The position numbers were made by a program, and so were the translations under genes. From Botrytis cinerea B05.10 (lineage: Eukaryota > Ascomycota > Leotiomycetes > Helotiales > Sclerotiniaceae), in contig NC_037327.1 of the NCBI RefSeq assembly GCF_000143535.2, positions 124,001-188,000 on the forward strand: a stretch of DNA of 64,000 nt, written 5' to 3'. How positions within the stretch are numbered: position 1 is the first letter of the stretch; each line of letters begins with the position of its first letter. Positions 12,563-26,673 of the stretch are shown in pieces. The notes beneath the pieces are model-generated. The model ran no database searches. It was not told the DNA's origin and saw nothing but the letters and a program-made list of their open reading frames with translations.

Positions 12563-14164
12563 TAATAATCTAACCAATCAAGCTCCTCGATTTCTTCAAA
12601 ATTTAATTATATAGAAAATATATATTTATATGATAAAAGCTATTATTAATTAAATACATAATTATATTTATTATTATTATTTTTAATCTAATACGAATAT
12701 ATATTACTTTTTATTTCCTGTTTTATACTATATATTTCATTTATTAATAAATATTATATAGAGCTAGGGAAAAGAGTAAATTAAAGGTAATAATAATATT
12801 CGAAAAGTTCTTTTTATTAATCTTTTTATATATTTTTTAAATTCGTATATTATATATAATAATGTATGTAAAAATCTATTTAATAATCTTAGTAAAAGAA
12901 TATTTAGAATGAATAGCTTTAATAAGTTTAGTTCAATATTTCAAAACTCAATATTATAATTTATTCAAACTGATTGAGAAATTTTGTAAAAGTAGATATA
13001 AATAAATATGTATATATAATTAGTTTATATTTTAAGTCAATCGAGTTAATATTAGTAAATATAGTTTCGATCTGAATTCGAATTAGTTAATCTTATTATT
13101 TTATTTATTGAATCTAATATGCCTGTTTTAGTTTTGTGATTATATAAAGCTTTTATTATATAAGCTTTTGCTTTAGAAAAGTCTAATTTTTATATTAAGT
13201 TTTATACGTAATGAATTTCATATAAAAGATGAATTGTTTATTAGCTATTCGTTTAAATATTATTAAAAAGAAAGGAAAAGCTTATTATTATTTCTTTAAT
13301 ATTTAAGTTTTGAAAAGTTAAACGAAAAGTTTTCTATTTTATTAATGAATTATTATTTAGAATATATTATAGCTTTTAGAAGGTTTAATTTTGAGTATAT
13401 TATTATTTGATTATTAATAGAAATTTTATAATCAATTTTTCATATTTATTAAATGATAATGTATAGTTTATAGAAAGTTATATATTTGTAAAATTGTAAA
13501 CTGACAGAGTAAATAGTTTCTCATTCAATTAATTAGTTTTATATATTGAATTGATTAGAATTAAATATTTGAAATATTTAATATTATTTAAATAATTAGA
13601 ATTAGTAAAAACAAGATTTAATTTGTTATTATTGTTTATATTAATTACAATAATATATTATTGAGTTCATTTAATTCGATTGATAACTGTCGAGGTTTTA
13701 TGAATTTATAACATAATATTGCTTTTAATAATTAAATTAATCAATAAATTATTTAGATTTTTTTCCCTTTAGAATAATCTATAATTGATAATATCTAAGT
13801 ATATAAAAAAGGTTTTATTTATAAAACAAAGAGTCAAATCAAAGCTTGCAAATTTAACTCTTTTATTTTTAATAATTCGAAGGACTTATATCAATTGATA
13901 TTCTTTTACGATATTAGCTTTTATTAATTTAATCAAATAAAAATAATATTTATAAATATTGTATTCGTTAAAATCATATACATAATTAATCCATTCTTTT
14001 AATAAATGAAATTCAAAGTGATTAACAGATTCTAGGATTTTAAAAGCTATATTATATATAGATTCAAGTCTTTTATATTACTTAATTATAAAATTAAGAT
14101 TTTAATTAGTTGACTTTGTATAACACTTGAACCAATAGATAATATAATATATTATATAAGATAT
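12563..14164. other. AT-rich eroded sequence, no intact gene
   Basis: Strongly AT-rich and stop-filled. A minus-strand stretch at about 13850-14090 still gives a protein-like reading (LESIYNIAFKILESVNHFEF, then a run rich in Tyr, Ile and Lys), which suggests a decayed coding sequence, perhaps of an older transposon or captured gene. I do not recognise the family. Confidence 0.4.
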
Positions 14165-15241
<1,077 letters not shown>

Positions 15242-15317
15242 TAAAATTATTAAATAAAATAAATATTATCAATTATAAGTTAAAAGAGATTATATTCTAA
15301 TCAATTAAGTTTAAAAG
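15242..15317. other. Short AT-rich spacer
   Basis: Separates the CTAG end of the Helitron-like copy from the miniature LTR element. Ends with AAAAG, one copy of that element's target duplication. Confidence 0.5.
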
Positions 15318-15737
15318 TATTAGAGAGCAATCATCTGATTAAGTATATATAATAGATTCACTATTTCAGAAATATTTAGAATACTTCATACTTTTATAGA
15401 TTAATAGGAAAGTAAATTATTTCTGATATTGTATTTCAAATATAAAAATACTTTATTTTGAAATTCTTATTTATATAAATTTAAATAAGAATAATTGTAT
15501 TTTGAATTCAATCTTAATAATTAGTTTAGTTGTAATTATTATACTTTTAATTTCTTATATTTATAAAATTACTAATTCCTTTTTAATTAATGTATATTAA
15601 ATGAATTTATATAAAATAGAAATGAATATTAGAAAGTAATTATCTAATTGAATATATATAATAGATTTACTATTCTAAAAGTATTTGGAATATTCTATAT
15701 TTTTATGAGTTAATGGGAAAGTAGATTACTCCTAATA
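15318..15737 (+). mobile_element. Miniature LTR element (TRIM-like), 420 bp, with exact AAAAG target duplication
   Basis: Two 111-bp direct repeats (15318-15428 and 15627-15737) flank a 198-bp non-coding centre. Their decayed ends TATTAG...CTGATA and TATTAG...CTAATA correspond to TGTCAGG...CCTGACA in the better preserved copy at 59917-60027. AAAAG occurs immediately before (15313-15317) and after (15738-15742). Size, short LTRs, no coding capacity and a 5-bp duplication fit a terminal-repeat retrotransposon in miniature, which would need enzymes from a full element. Whether its LTR derives from a known autonomous family cannot be told here. Confidence 0.85.
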
Positions 15738-16198
15738 AAAAGTGAGTAAATTGAAAATTCGAAATATTATATAATAGAGGTAATAAGTAATTCATTTTAA
15801 TTTAAAGAAAAAGAAAATCTGAATTTCGAAAGCCTCATACCACGAGGCTTATAAATTTTATAGTATCTTTTTGTAAATATATAAAAACGTAGTTTATGAG
15901 TTGTCAAATTGGGCTTCCTTATTAGGCTTAGATTGAGATTAGTTTTCGTCATTTCAATCGCACTTGATGTCCCCCAGACGTTTATCTCGCTGAAAAATTC
16001 CGTGTATCATCCATCCATCCTAGATTATACAGACACCCCCTCGCCACCTCATCCACGAATCAGCGCTGTCGGAAGGTTATTCCGCTCCGCGAACTTCCAA
16101 ATTTTGACAGAAGTTCGGGGATGACTTTCGCCGAGTACCGAGTATGTCCCGAGTGTGTAACGATGACGACATTTTTACGCACATCAATAAAATGTTTA
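15738..16198. other. Intergenic, no gene seen
   Basis: Composition shifts from AT-rich to ordinary at about 15880. The short open frame at 15909-16124 has no recognisable motif or splice extension. Confidence 0.5.
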
Positions 16199-16638
16199 AT
16201 ATGATTTATTAGTATACGGATTATATTAGTAAATGAGTTATCTTATTTTATATACAAAATTCGTTTATGTATAATTATATACTTTCTTTATTTAATAATA
16301 TAATTTAGAAAAATTTGAGAATATTGAAATTTAATTATATAAATATTATAAAAATCTAATTATTTATTGAAAAATCAAATTATTATAATAGTTATTATAA
16401 AAATAACTTTTTTGTAATAAAAATCGTAATAATTTCTATTTTTTTTTTAAAATATAATAGAAATATTTATAAAAATATTAAATTTATAAGATGCTAATTT
16501 CTTATTGTTATTGAAAGTTTTTTCCTTTTTTCAAAATAATGATTAGTTATTAAAATAAGAATATTGAAAAAGGCCTAATTTTAATGTATTTTCAAATGAC
16601 CCGCACATTGATATGACCCGCACACTAATAAATCACGT
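16199..16638. mobile_element. MITE, copy 1 (TA-flanked terminal inverted repeats)
   Basis: 440 bp, bounded by the inverted repeats ATATGATTTATTAG on the left and, on the opposite strand, ACGTGATTTATTAG on the right, both with TA immediately outside. The inverted similarity runs about 28 bases. The interior is AT-rich and non-coding and matches 47592-48029 and 48375-48793. TA flanks suggest mobilisation by a Tc1/mariner-type transposase. Confidence 0.75.
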
Positions 16639-16640
16639 TA

Positions 16641-18423
16641 CTCGTATACGATAGTCACTCGAGTCAATCCAAAAATGAGCTAAGCTTTTGTCAATCGAAT
16701 CTTTATCTTATCCATCAAAACACAAGAACCCTCATCGATTGATTTATTAAATCACGCCTTTATCAGCCTACTCTTCAGTTAACATCAACGTCATTCAATC
16801 GCTAACATCAAATTCAATCAATTCAACTAAGCTTAACTGCGAGGTGTGAATGAATAGCTTTGCTCGTCCAAATACCCAATGTAATTGAAGTGGCGATTTA
16901 TTGTGTATATAGTATTACCCTACCCCACACTTTGCATGCCTTGTAAGTTTGTATAACCACTGGTGGACGCTCCTGAAAGTAGCCTTCACTCCTGCTAAGT
17001 GATCCTTCGCAAGAAAGGTATATATCCCGTAATATTTTTATTGTTTATTTTCAAAGAAAGGATCTATTTGTTGATAAATCTGTTTTCGTGTTTTCTCTCG
17101 CAGTGATTGCGGGAGGGATAATCTTTTGTTTATTTTTTATTTTTTCATTTTTTTTCGGTAGGATGCACTCCTTTTTTCTGATAGTGTAGCTGTGTTGGCA
17201 CGAATCTGTTTTGATGCTGTTGCTGACTTTCTTGACGAGCGTACCCGAGGACATGTTAAGAAGGGTTATGTTATACAACATCTCTGTGCAGAGATTCGCT
17301 TGATTTTGTTACCCGCTCAAAGTTTTCAATTTGTTACACATGGACTCTAAAACACAGGCGCCGATGTCCAGCAGTTTACCATACGCATGAGTTTCTACCT
17401 CTTGTTGATGCCAACGTCCGCCCCTACCTCCATTTCGAGGATAGCATCTAAGATGTCTAGTGTATGTCAATCCAACATACGCCAGAGTGAAGACGGTTGC
17501 ATGCGATTTGTTTTCAGGAGGAAACATAGCAAACGCTCCTTACGGTTGCGGGAAGGAGACTCGTGGGAAATCTGTAGGTATGAATGCAAATGTAGTAATC
17601 AACACTGCTAGGGCTCTGTAATACAGAATTGACATACTCCTTTCGTATCAGTACATTCTTTGCTCAGTGTGAGCACCTGTAGCTCCGGCGAAGGGCAGAT
17701 GAAGACATGTTCGCTGATAGCCTTCGGCGAAAATGTGATGGTATGGCGAGAAGCTCGTAGGTCGGCGGAGGATTAAATACAGAAGTCTAAGTCTTTCGAT
17801 TTTGCGTTCTACTTGACCCAGGCTACGATTAATGCTTAAGACCTCGGACCTCTTTCAAAACGATGTATGACCCCGGAGGACTCCAGACCGTCTTTAGCCA
17901 TGAGCATATGTTCCCTGCCATCGGGATTCCGGGGTGCATTGTGATATATGAGCCAAGGAACTACGGCTGTAGGAAGGACAGCGAGCATCCCCGTATGTGA
18001 TTAGAGAGAGCTTATGAATTACATCATTTCGGGATACAACCCCGCGGGATATGGTACGCCAGACGGCTACGATCGCAATATAGCTTACGCGAGTAGTGTC
18101 GTGATGCTGAGCGAAGCTTGTAGGCGTTCACATGCAGGTTTGTCGGAAGTTGGTTGTAAGGCGTGCTTGGGCTGCTTTCTGATACCCGTAAGGGGCTCAG
18201 TGACCTACAGCATTAGATTGTACATGCATGACTTCACGGATCCAGCCAGTTATATTGTAACACCAGCTGCACTTTGAACCTTGATGTATATGGCAAGAAT
18301 TGTAATTTCGTTTTATATATAACTCCAGGCTCTGTTAAGCCTTTACGGTACCGCCGGTACTCGTGTATATGGGAAAACCTCTAAGTCTAGAGAACTCTAA
18401 GTAGGGTACGGCAAGTAAGCCAA
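16641..18423. other. Intergenic or fully decayed, no supported gene
   Basis: Ordinary GC content and several overlapping short frames on both strands (17051-17611, 18014-18277), but no frame joins to another through convincing splice sites and no family motif stands out. Old gene remnants are possible. Confidence 0.4.
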
Positions 18424-18730
18424 AGTATGGGACATCGTTTGTTTATGCTTTTCTCTCCGGGGCTCTCGCCAGGCATATCACTGACGCGGCTTCAGCAGTA
18501 AACATCAATGTAGCCACTAGCGAGCCCAAGCTGGTAACCAACTTCGATGATTGGTCGGTTACCCTCAAAATTCCCGAAAGAGCCGACATTCTCCGGGTAC
18601 AGAGAGTGGCCAGCAATGTTGACCCCAATCGCATGTTCTCCAAGAACAATAGCAGCTTTATAGTCAGCCTCGATGCATCCTTCAAGCTCAAACGCAGTGA
18701 GACTCAATGCATAAACGAGGACAGTAAATA
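18424..18730 (+). pseudogene. Possible C-terminal remnant of a FAD-linked oxidoreductase
   Basis: A plus-strand frame without its own start reads about 100 codons to a TAG at about 18729. It includes DWSVTLKIPE and LRVQRVASNVDPNRMFSKNN. The last stretch resembles the 'LxxVAxxxDPxxVFQ' ending of fungal BBE-type FAD-linked oxidoreductases. No FAD-binding N-terminal part was found upstream. An opposite-strand frame of 134 codons (18492-18896) covers the same bases and is the competing reading. Weak call. Confidence 0.25.
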
Positions 18731-19321
18731 GATCGCCCTCAACGAATCCGATGAGTTCAGCCCAAACACTGATGCAGGGTGGAACTTCTCTATGATACTG
18801 GCCGTCGCCGCCGTTATAGAATTGAATATCGAGAAACTCCCACCTATGCGCATCGGCTGGACAGTCGTCAAGCTCACTGTGATCCAACCTTGTCAACCTT
18901 GTGTAAAAATCGACACCTCGGAGGCATTTGTGGCCAAGCTCACTCAGCTAGGGCTTTAAATAGCAATACGCACTAATCGGGCTGAGTATACGCCTACCTT
19001 GCTGATGAGTTTTGGGGCCTGAGACATTAAGGTAGACTCGGCAGACCCAGTAGGTCGGTATGATCATTTACTAGGTAGGTACACGCGGTATATGGCATGG
19101 CATATCACAGAGGTTTTGGGTGATAGTGAAAGCGTGAAAACACTAAAATGGCCTTTGAGAAGCTCTTTCATATTCTACATAGATTATGTATATCTATCAA
19201 TCTCGAATGTCTTAGATAGATGTCTCGTTACTCCTATCATCAACCTCAAATGGAATCCAGTAGCGAAATCGCAGTTATTGCTAAGCTTTCCTGCCCCCAA
19301 TGCATCCTCACACCGCAGTAA
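18731..19321. other. Intergenic, no gene seen
   Basis: Short overlapping frames only. It lies downstream of the protease remnant on its strand. Confidence 0.4.
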
Positions 19322-20938
19322 TCACTCTAGAGATTGATGGAATTCAAGACTGCCTCCATCCCATCCCATTTCAGTTTCAATATCTCTCACCAATACGTCC
19401 ACTGGAGTCGCATACGTGACATCATCGAAGCCCTGCAGAACAACACCCCCATCCGGATTACCACCCCAAATCATAGCCATAGGTGTAAGTGCAATAGTCT
19501 TTCCATCAGCACACGCCTCAAGCTCACATATCAGAGCACCAGAATCACCTTTCGTGGATATTGCCCCTTCCTGTCGACCGACAAACACATATTCGTCTGA
19601 AGTTTTAGGGGTCGTGTCGTTCACGCGTAGAGTGGTTTGAACGCTCATAATACCGTTCATCGAACAAGCTTTCCAACCAAATGTTCTACTTGTTGGTTTG
19701 AAGTAAATGGTATCGTTACAAAGGGTCGAAGATGCAGAGTTTGGATTCTTGACGAAGATTCTCTCCGCATTATCCAAACCCTTCAACTTTGCATCACATT
19801 CTTCGCACTTATTTTTTGGCCATTCATGCATTTCTTTCATGTATTCGATAAAGTCGCGGACTTGGCCGTTATAACATAAATTTGTAGTTGGAGATAGCTA
19901 TAGTTGGAATTAGTACTATCGCTTAAACAGAATCTCAAATCAGTAGTAAAACATACCATATTCTTGAGCGCCAGATAAGTATTACGGATTATGCTTCAAT
20001 CGAGGAAACCTTTGTAAATGGAAATTTTGTGCAATTCTTCGGGAGCAGCATAGACATATCCAACACTAGTTTGGTGGTTCTCAGCCTCTTGTATTTGTTC
20101 ATGAAAGACGTTTTCCTCTTCTTTTGGTGTATCTGCTTGGAATAATCTTTGTTGAAAGTTTCTTGACGTTCTCGAAGAACTTTGATGAATATCTTAACGT
20201 TTTTAAGATTATTCCTCAATATTTCTAGGGTTTTATCATTATCCATAGGTGCAGGTATGGATATGTTTAACTTTGACATTTCATCTCTGTATTTATATCT
20301 TTCGGTCCGAGATGCTGCGTCCGGAAAGACAATATGCCTACAGGTAAGGCCATAAATGTCATCCTTGTATTTGAGGAAACCAGCAAGGGAACCAATAGCG
20401 GGACAAAAATTTTCGCGTCCTATTGAAAGGCCAGGACATGGAGTATACATCCTATATAAATCCTTGAAACTATACATGAGATCGACACCCTCTTTTTTTA
20501 GCATCAATATCTGAACTTCTTAGCATTGAATTGCGAATTTGGCAGATATCAATGTTGATCCTAGATATAGTTAATCGTAGTCAGCAAGTCGTGCCCTCAA
20601 ACAAACGTTCAAAATAGAATATGAAGCAACATACTGTTCATGAGTCTCTAGCTTTTGATTATTCAGCTTAGTGTGGATGATCTCATCCATACCTTGCAGG
20701 ACCTTAAGAGCAGCGCTTTCGTTCCCTGTAATATAACTCGGTGTTTGAATAAGAACATGAATGACAATAGAATTGAGATATGCTTTGTCCCCAAAACCAA
20801 GATGAAGAACATTTAAAGTCCATGAACAATTCGAAAGTGATGAAAGAAGAAAGTCCTTGAGTGAGGAAAGAAGATTGTTTTCAAAACATTCTATATAGTT
20901 TTTATCTCGCTGGCCCTGAACAGCAGAAACCTTCTTTC
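19322..20938 (-). pseudogene. Trypsin-like serine peptidase, multi-exon, probably broken
   Basis: Three minus-strand segments form one protein. Segment 1 (about 20938-20635) reads SAVQGQRDKNYIECFENNLL and ends near a GTATGT donor. Segment 2 (20513-20060) has PCPGLSIG and GLTCRHIVFP, the catalytic-His motif of trypsin-fold proteases. Segment 3 (19840-19322) has STKGDSGALIC, the catalytic-Ser motif GDSGA. The catalytic Asp was not located. An intron at about 19890-19949 (GTATGT ... TACTAAT ... TAG) is plausible, but segment 2 needs a frame change near 20120 (good coding resumes as QTSVGYVYAAPEE in another frame) and then meets a TGA, and the first intron does not close in phase. Similar proteases occur in fungi as stand-alone or receptor-linked domains. 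I read it as a pseudogene; unrecognised small introns are the alternative. Confidence 0.65.
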
Positions 20939-22905
20939 AAGGAAGATCATGGAACAAGTCTTCACCCAGGATGTCGTTCTGTGTCTGATTGGTGGCAATC
21001 ACTTCTTGTCATTTGAGACCATATTTGTAACGGTTCTTCTCTTCAATAATCGAAAGGAGAGCCATGCTTTGATATTGAGGAGTGCTTTATTGAGTTGTTA
21101 TTGTTGTTGTGTGTCTAGTTGCTTGGTGGAAAATGTCGTGAGCTTTGTTGTTGGAAGTCTGGTTGTTTTTTCGAGATCCGAATCCGTTGAGAGAACAATT
21201 AGAAGAGGTCTTTGTACCCCCATGATGTAAAGGTGACATACCTAGCGTCTATATGACTCATAAACATAGCTACTTGGGTGATGACAATGTTGTGGATTGG
21301 TCTGTAGGAAATCTTTTTATTAGGTGAACAAAATTATTCTTGGGGGAGCATCAAATATCCTAGAACACCTGTTCAAATACAGTAGGTTTAAGAATTACAG
21401 TACAGTACAGACGTGCATATATATCTTAATTCATGCTGTAGAGTATCGACTGTATAAATGAGTTCAAGTGTATGGTTCTCTCATTGAATATCTCCTTCAT
21501 TGTATAACCGGATCTCTCCCATCTCATACCACCTAATTCACCAGTACTGCCGTAGGATTCAATCAATAGTCTTGTCTACTCTAGTGATTTTTCCACGACA
21601 TCTACCGAGAGCATACTAGGTTTCGGGTAGCTCTATGTTTGTTAATCAAATGCGAATGATCTGAGCTTTGGTGGTATGAAGACTAGTAGCAAGAGAAATA
21701 TTCATTTTGGGGATGGCTCTATACATTTTTCGCAGAACTGAACTTGCTAATAACTTTGTAGCCATCTTCATTGATGTATTTACTACGTGCAAATGTACGA
21801 TTGATCCAAGAGTAAGTCATAATAGAATCAGTATTCGTTTCACTCCTTTAGTTCTTTGGTTTTGGGAATCATTGGTATGAAATAAGTTCAATCAGTCTTT
21901 GATATTTGAAATTCTCTTTATTTTGTTTTATCTCTTATATATACATAACAACAAGCTAGGAAACCTCGAGAATAGGAGAATCAACCCCACTTGGATTGTT
22001 TGCCGAGATTTATCGACTCTCGCTTATATCGAGGTTAGAGCACCAATTCACACTCATACAATTATACCTTAGACTTGAATTATCAACAAAACGTTCTGAA
22101 AATCGAGATTGCAGTAACTAGGGGATAGTGATCAAAGAAAGGAGGATTTGTTTGTACTGTATTCTGGTTAGACAAATACATTGATTAGATTGTCTATCTA
22201 ATCATTATTATCTAATATCATCCCGAACAACAATGTCCGTATGATACGCCATAAAATATGCGTACACAAGAAAATGATTACTTTTCGCCTCCTTATCTAG
22301 TTGCTTAGAACCATACAGCAGGCTCTGTCCTCCTATCGGATTCCATCTTCAATATTAGCATCGAGTCGCCTTCGCCTTTTCTTTTAGATTCAGACCCATA
22401 TCAAGCCGCCATAACAGGCTATCTCATCTCAAATCTGGCCAGCTCTTTTGTCTTCCGTTTGACATCCGGAGGGAATGAAATGACCGCAAAGTTTATCACG
22501 CGAAACCATTCAACAAGAGCGCAATGCGGCCGGTTGGAAAGGCAGCTAATGGAGTTATGCAAATAAGACAGAGTTAATTGTGGGAATTAGCTTTGTTGAA
22601 GGGATAGAAGGGGGGGTCACAAGGAAAGGGGATGACATTACGGAAATTGTGGTGACAAGAATGAGGAGAAGAAAAGAAGGTTCTTGGAGAGAGGAGAGAG
22701 GAGAGAGGAGAAGATGGATGGACAGGAAAATTAGGAGAGAATTATCGGTGACAAGGGAGGGGCATCCCAAGTGGATCTAAAGTATCATCGAGAGCAAATA
22801 AATCGCCGAATCACAATTATCGCAATTCGCCAAATCAAGATCTATTTATCTGTCAGTCTATATGATTACACTCAATCAATAAATCTAACTTATAAACTTA
22901 GATTA
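20939..22905. other. Intergenic, no supported gene
   Basis: Ordinary composition. Open frames at 20949-21230 and 22555-22780 lack motifs. The latter is driven by a purine-rich GAGAGGAGAGAGG stretch at 22683-22720. Confidence 0.45.
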
Positions 22906-24789
22906 TCAAAACTCGATTTTCTCCACTTCCTCCATCGTTGCAGTCATACTCATATCAAAACCCTCCAATCTCTTTTTCATCTTTCTCTTTTCCTCTTGCA
23001 TCACCTCGACTTCCTCTTTAATATCACCGATCAGCGTAACACAGCCATGTATCTCCTCGAAGATTCCATCCCAATCCGATTTTTGAAGCCACCTTTCCCT
23101 ATCTGACGAAAAGCCAATACCATCAATAAGAGCCGAACCCTTTTCTTTACTCTTCATCAATTTACTTTCCATGTCAAAAAGATCCACATTCTTTCTTGTA
23201 ATTGCAGATCCTATACGATAGAGTTGATCCAGTAATTCCTGTTTGATACCCCAAAGCTTCTCCGCCCATTGGACGAAGGCCTGGCGCTCAGTTTGGTAGT
23301 GAACCACGGGATCCATACCCATCTCAAAAGAAACTAAAGAACTCGGTTCATTATAATCACCAGCATTCTTGTCTGGGGACAAAGCAAATTCTTCTTCATC
23401 ATTGAGCGGGCCTGGTCCGTCAAAATCAGGAATCTGATCACTAGCTGAACGCATCGGTGCAGGAGATCCCCTCGAAGAATTGTACCCATTATCCCCTTCA
23501 TAACTTGGTGCGTTTGATTGTTGATGATCGAAATTAGAATTGCCATCGCCGTCTCCGCAATCTACTGGTGTTGGTCGTCGACGAGCAGGACTAACTTCAA
23601 ACCTTGGACTAGAAACCATCAACTCGGGGCTGGGTAAATTTCGTCCTGGATTAGGAGAATATCTACTTGAATTGGCGCCTCCCAAGATATCCTGTTCGTT
23701 GCTGGGTTCTAGTAATGGCGATTCTATTACCTCGTGTTGTATTTCTTTTTTTCTTGCATGCTCAATTTCGATCCCATCTTCTTCTGGGCTTGTCTCTCTG
23801 CTTGTTTCCGACGATACAGATTTGGAGCCATCTCTCTCGTCTTCGTTTGTGTCTTTTGATATTCCAGAAATCAGTGGTGTTCATAACTCAATTGACAATA
23901 TATGTATACAAAACATACCATTCGCAGCGCTCGTCTTCTTCCTCTTAATTTCAGAAACATTCTGTAATGGAATATCTGGTTGTACGCCCCTTTTTTGCTT
24001 TCTCGTAGCAACATTTTTTCCCAAGTTAGAAGTCAGCGAATCGGCAGTATGATCCGAGTTGCCTGTATCCGAGTTGCCTTTACGATATCCCAACACGTCA
24101 CCATCTTGCGCCCAAGGTTTCGTCATCATCCAATCAACAAAGGTCTGCATACTGGGCCCACTTGTAAGATATTGCATTAGCAAATGCTTATTCAGTCCTC
24201 TTTGCTCATTGTCCCATCCCTTATGCGCAACATAGGCCGAAAGTAATCGAAGGATTGCTTCCCTCACAAGTGCCTTTCTTTCGGAAGTAGGCAAATCCGA
24301 GTCCTTTTCTTCATCGTCATCATCAACATTGGCGTTGACGCTTGATTGACTCTCGCAGTGACTCTTCATAACCTTCAAAATTTTCCTGAGTAACGGATAT
24401 GTATTCTTCGAAAATTTAGATCCCATCACCCCAAAGATCCCATATAAATCCACCCCAGTATTGCATACATAGAGATTTTCGAGACTTCTCAATCGAGCTT
24501 CCATCGTACCACGCCCAGCAACCAACTTCTTCCGATGAATTTGAAGGTCTGCTCGTTGTTCATGATCAGGGAAAACATCATAGAGTGAGCCATTCTTTTC
24601 CATATATTCGACTAGACAAGCTAGTTCTTCAGTCGCGGATACAACTTTAGCTGATAGCAATAGAGCGCGATCCCTTAACATTTGATTTCTTCTCGAGGTA
24701 TCCGGTGATTGAGAGTATTGATTCTCGAGAGACTCGAGGAGGTTTTCTTGCCGGAGTTCATCCTCATCGATTGTGCTTAGGGATGACAT
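22906..24789 (-). CDS. Hypothetical protein, two exons, 605 aa
   Basis: Exon 1 is 24789-23919 (ATG start, MSSLSTIDEDELRQ), the intron 23918-23853 (66 bp, GTATGT donor, AAAAG acceptor), exon 2 23852-22906 ending in TGA. The exons total 1818 nt and join in phase. The N-terminal part (residues 1-160) is predicted helical with no membrane segment. Residues 150-160 are an acidic run (VDDDDEEKDSD). The middle (about 240-450) is low-complexity and Ser/Pro/Asp-rich, probably disordered, with basic patches such as KRKK around residue 285. The C-terminus (about 460-605) is Glu/Lys-rich and likely coiled coil (EEVEVMQEEKRKMKKRLEG). I do not recognise the family. A coiled-coil nuclear or scaffold protein is a guess. 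It looks intact and unaffected by the mutations seen in genes A and B. Confidence 0.8.
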
Positions 24790-26673
24790 TTTATGAGCCT
24801 ATAGAGTTTATAGTAAAGGATTCGAGCTTGTCATAAATGTATTCCCAGATGTGGAGGCTGAGGAAAATGATGCTGTATTACCAATTACTCGCAGATCGAG
24901 AGAAGAGGGTATTTAGCTTGCGGGAATCTCAAGGAATAGAGTGAAATGGAAAAGGGAGGAGCCTATGTTACTTCTCTCCTTGTTCTTCAAAAGAAGAAGG
25001 TGTCAAATAATACCCACGCTAAATGATGACAGCGACGTCCGCCAACAAATCTCAAGTTGCGGATTTAGTCGCGACCTCTCCAATCTCGATCCGCGAGTAT
25101 CTGCGATGCGACAACAATCACCTCTCTCTTCACTCCGTTTGGTTCATTGGCATATTCGCATATCTGCCGGAGAGAAACACCCGATCCGATGTAAGATATA
25201 CATTTGCAGGTGGTCCTCCGTTGAGCTGTAGCTATACTTGAGCAGAAGATAGTCGAATGTTTTAGGATGATGTACTCGAATTGAAAGCAAAAGGTTGATT
25301 CCATTGTGAGATCGGCATGTCCGTTGTGTTGCGACGGCAGATAGGGAGTGCACAACACAGTGGGTAGGCAGGATTAATCCTACCTACGCACCTGCATTAA
25401 GATCTCATTGCACGATTGCGGGCACAAATTGCTTCAGTGTGATTCTAGGGAAAAGGCAGTGCCCGCGTGCCCGCAATACTATAGACTGACAATATGGCGA
25501 GGGCGACCTGCGACAAGAGTGAGAAGTGGAAAGTGGTAGATTTTTTTGAGTTTGAGTTTTGAGTTTGGGATGAAGAAGGTACGCTCTACAAGGTAAGTTA
25601 CGCCCGGTGGGGCTTAGGTTTACGCACAGTCGCACGCTACTGACACGAGCTCACGTGTTCAAGGACAATTGTTTTGCGCGTACCAAAGTCGCGAACCAAA
25701 ATTCATGGATGAGATAAATTGAGATCCATTGCTTGCTATACATGACGCTCCGCTGGGCCACTGCCGGTGGGGGCTTTTTTAATTGCTCGAGGTGAGCGTG
25801 ATTGCAGAGTAAAATAATTGGTGTCTATATCGAGATCTTATCAACGAGATGGACTCGCGATTACTTAGGTAGTGAAGCTTCTGATAGGTATTCAGTTTCT
25901 TCCAATAGGCGTGCCGTGAGATATCTCATCAAGAGCAAGGTGAAAACGCCTCCACGGTAGCGGACCCCGGAGCCAGCGGGGCGTCATGGCAAGAAGAGCA
26001 ACAAGATATATGCAAAATGGTATAATAGAGGTGTATTCGAATATTTGAAGGGAGTTTCCTTGGGGTTCTCGGTACAACATTTTGGAAAACGACATGTTAT
26101 TAATATCTGTAGTGAGCATGGCGGGATAATCTTTGATGTACCTATGTATGAGCAAATCATCCGTGCGGACAAGGTTGGATATTTTGAAAGAGATTATAGG
26201 CTCTTTTAAGGTGCATACGCTGTAAGGCTCTGTATAAAAGTTGATCTCCGTTCTAGGCACTCGAATATGCTAATAGTGTTTATATCCTAGGCTTGATTAA
26301 GCTTTAGATCAGCTCAAGATCTTAAAGCCTGAAGCTTATAGGCTCGTTAAGCCTAATATGGGTTTAAAATTATCTAAGCATAGATCTTACAACGATCAAT
26401 TAGTGTATTTGATTATATTCCGCAAGCATTTATAGGGCAAGAGGGCTATCTAGTCTCTTCCAAAATGACCGCGACCTCCGTACCTAGTAATGAGTTGTAT
26501 TTCCTTGAAATGGTAAAAGTATCGCAATGGAATTTAGAGTTAACTTCCACGAATTTTGGCAAGATGTACTAGGTACTTCTTCCCTCGCTTCCCCTCGCTT
26601 CCCCTCGCTTCCCTTTTCTTCAATACAGTACAATCAACCAATGGAACCCATTTCCCCCCGTTCCTACACACCC
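24790..26673. other. Intergenic, no supported gene
   Basis: Holds the presumed promoter of the 22906-24789 gene. Open frames around 25065-25635 and 25892-26260 are short, overlap on both strands and carry no motifs. Near 26577-26612 a 10-bp unit CCCCTCGCTT is repeated three times. Confidence 0.45.

Noticed and set aside
18492..18896. 134-codon minus-strand frame
   Set aside because: No recognisable motif; the plus-strand reading over the same bases is somewhat more protein-like, though weak.
22580..22780. 66-codon plus-strand Arg/Glu-rich frame
   Set aside because: Produced by purine-rich GAGAGGAGAG sequence.
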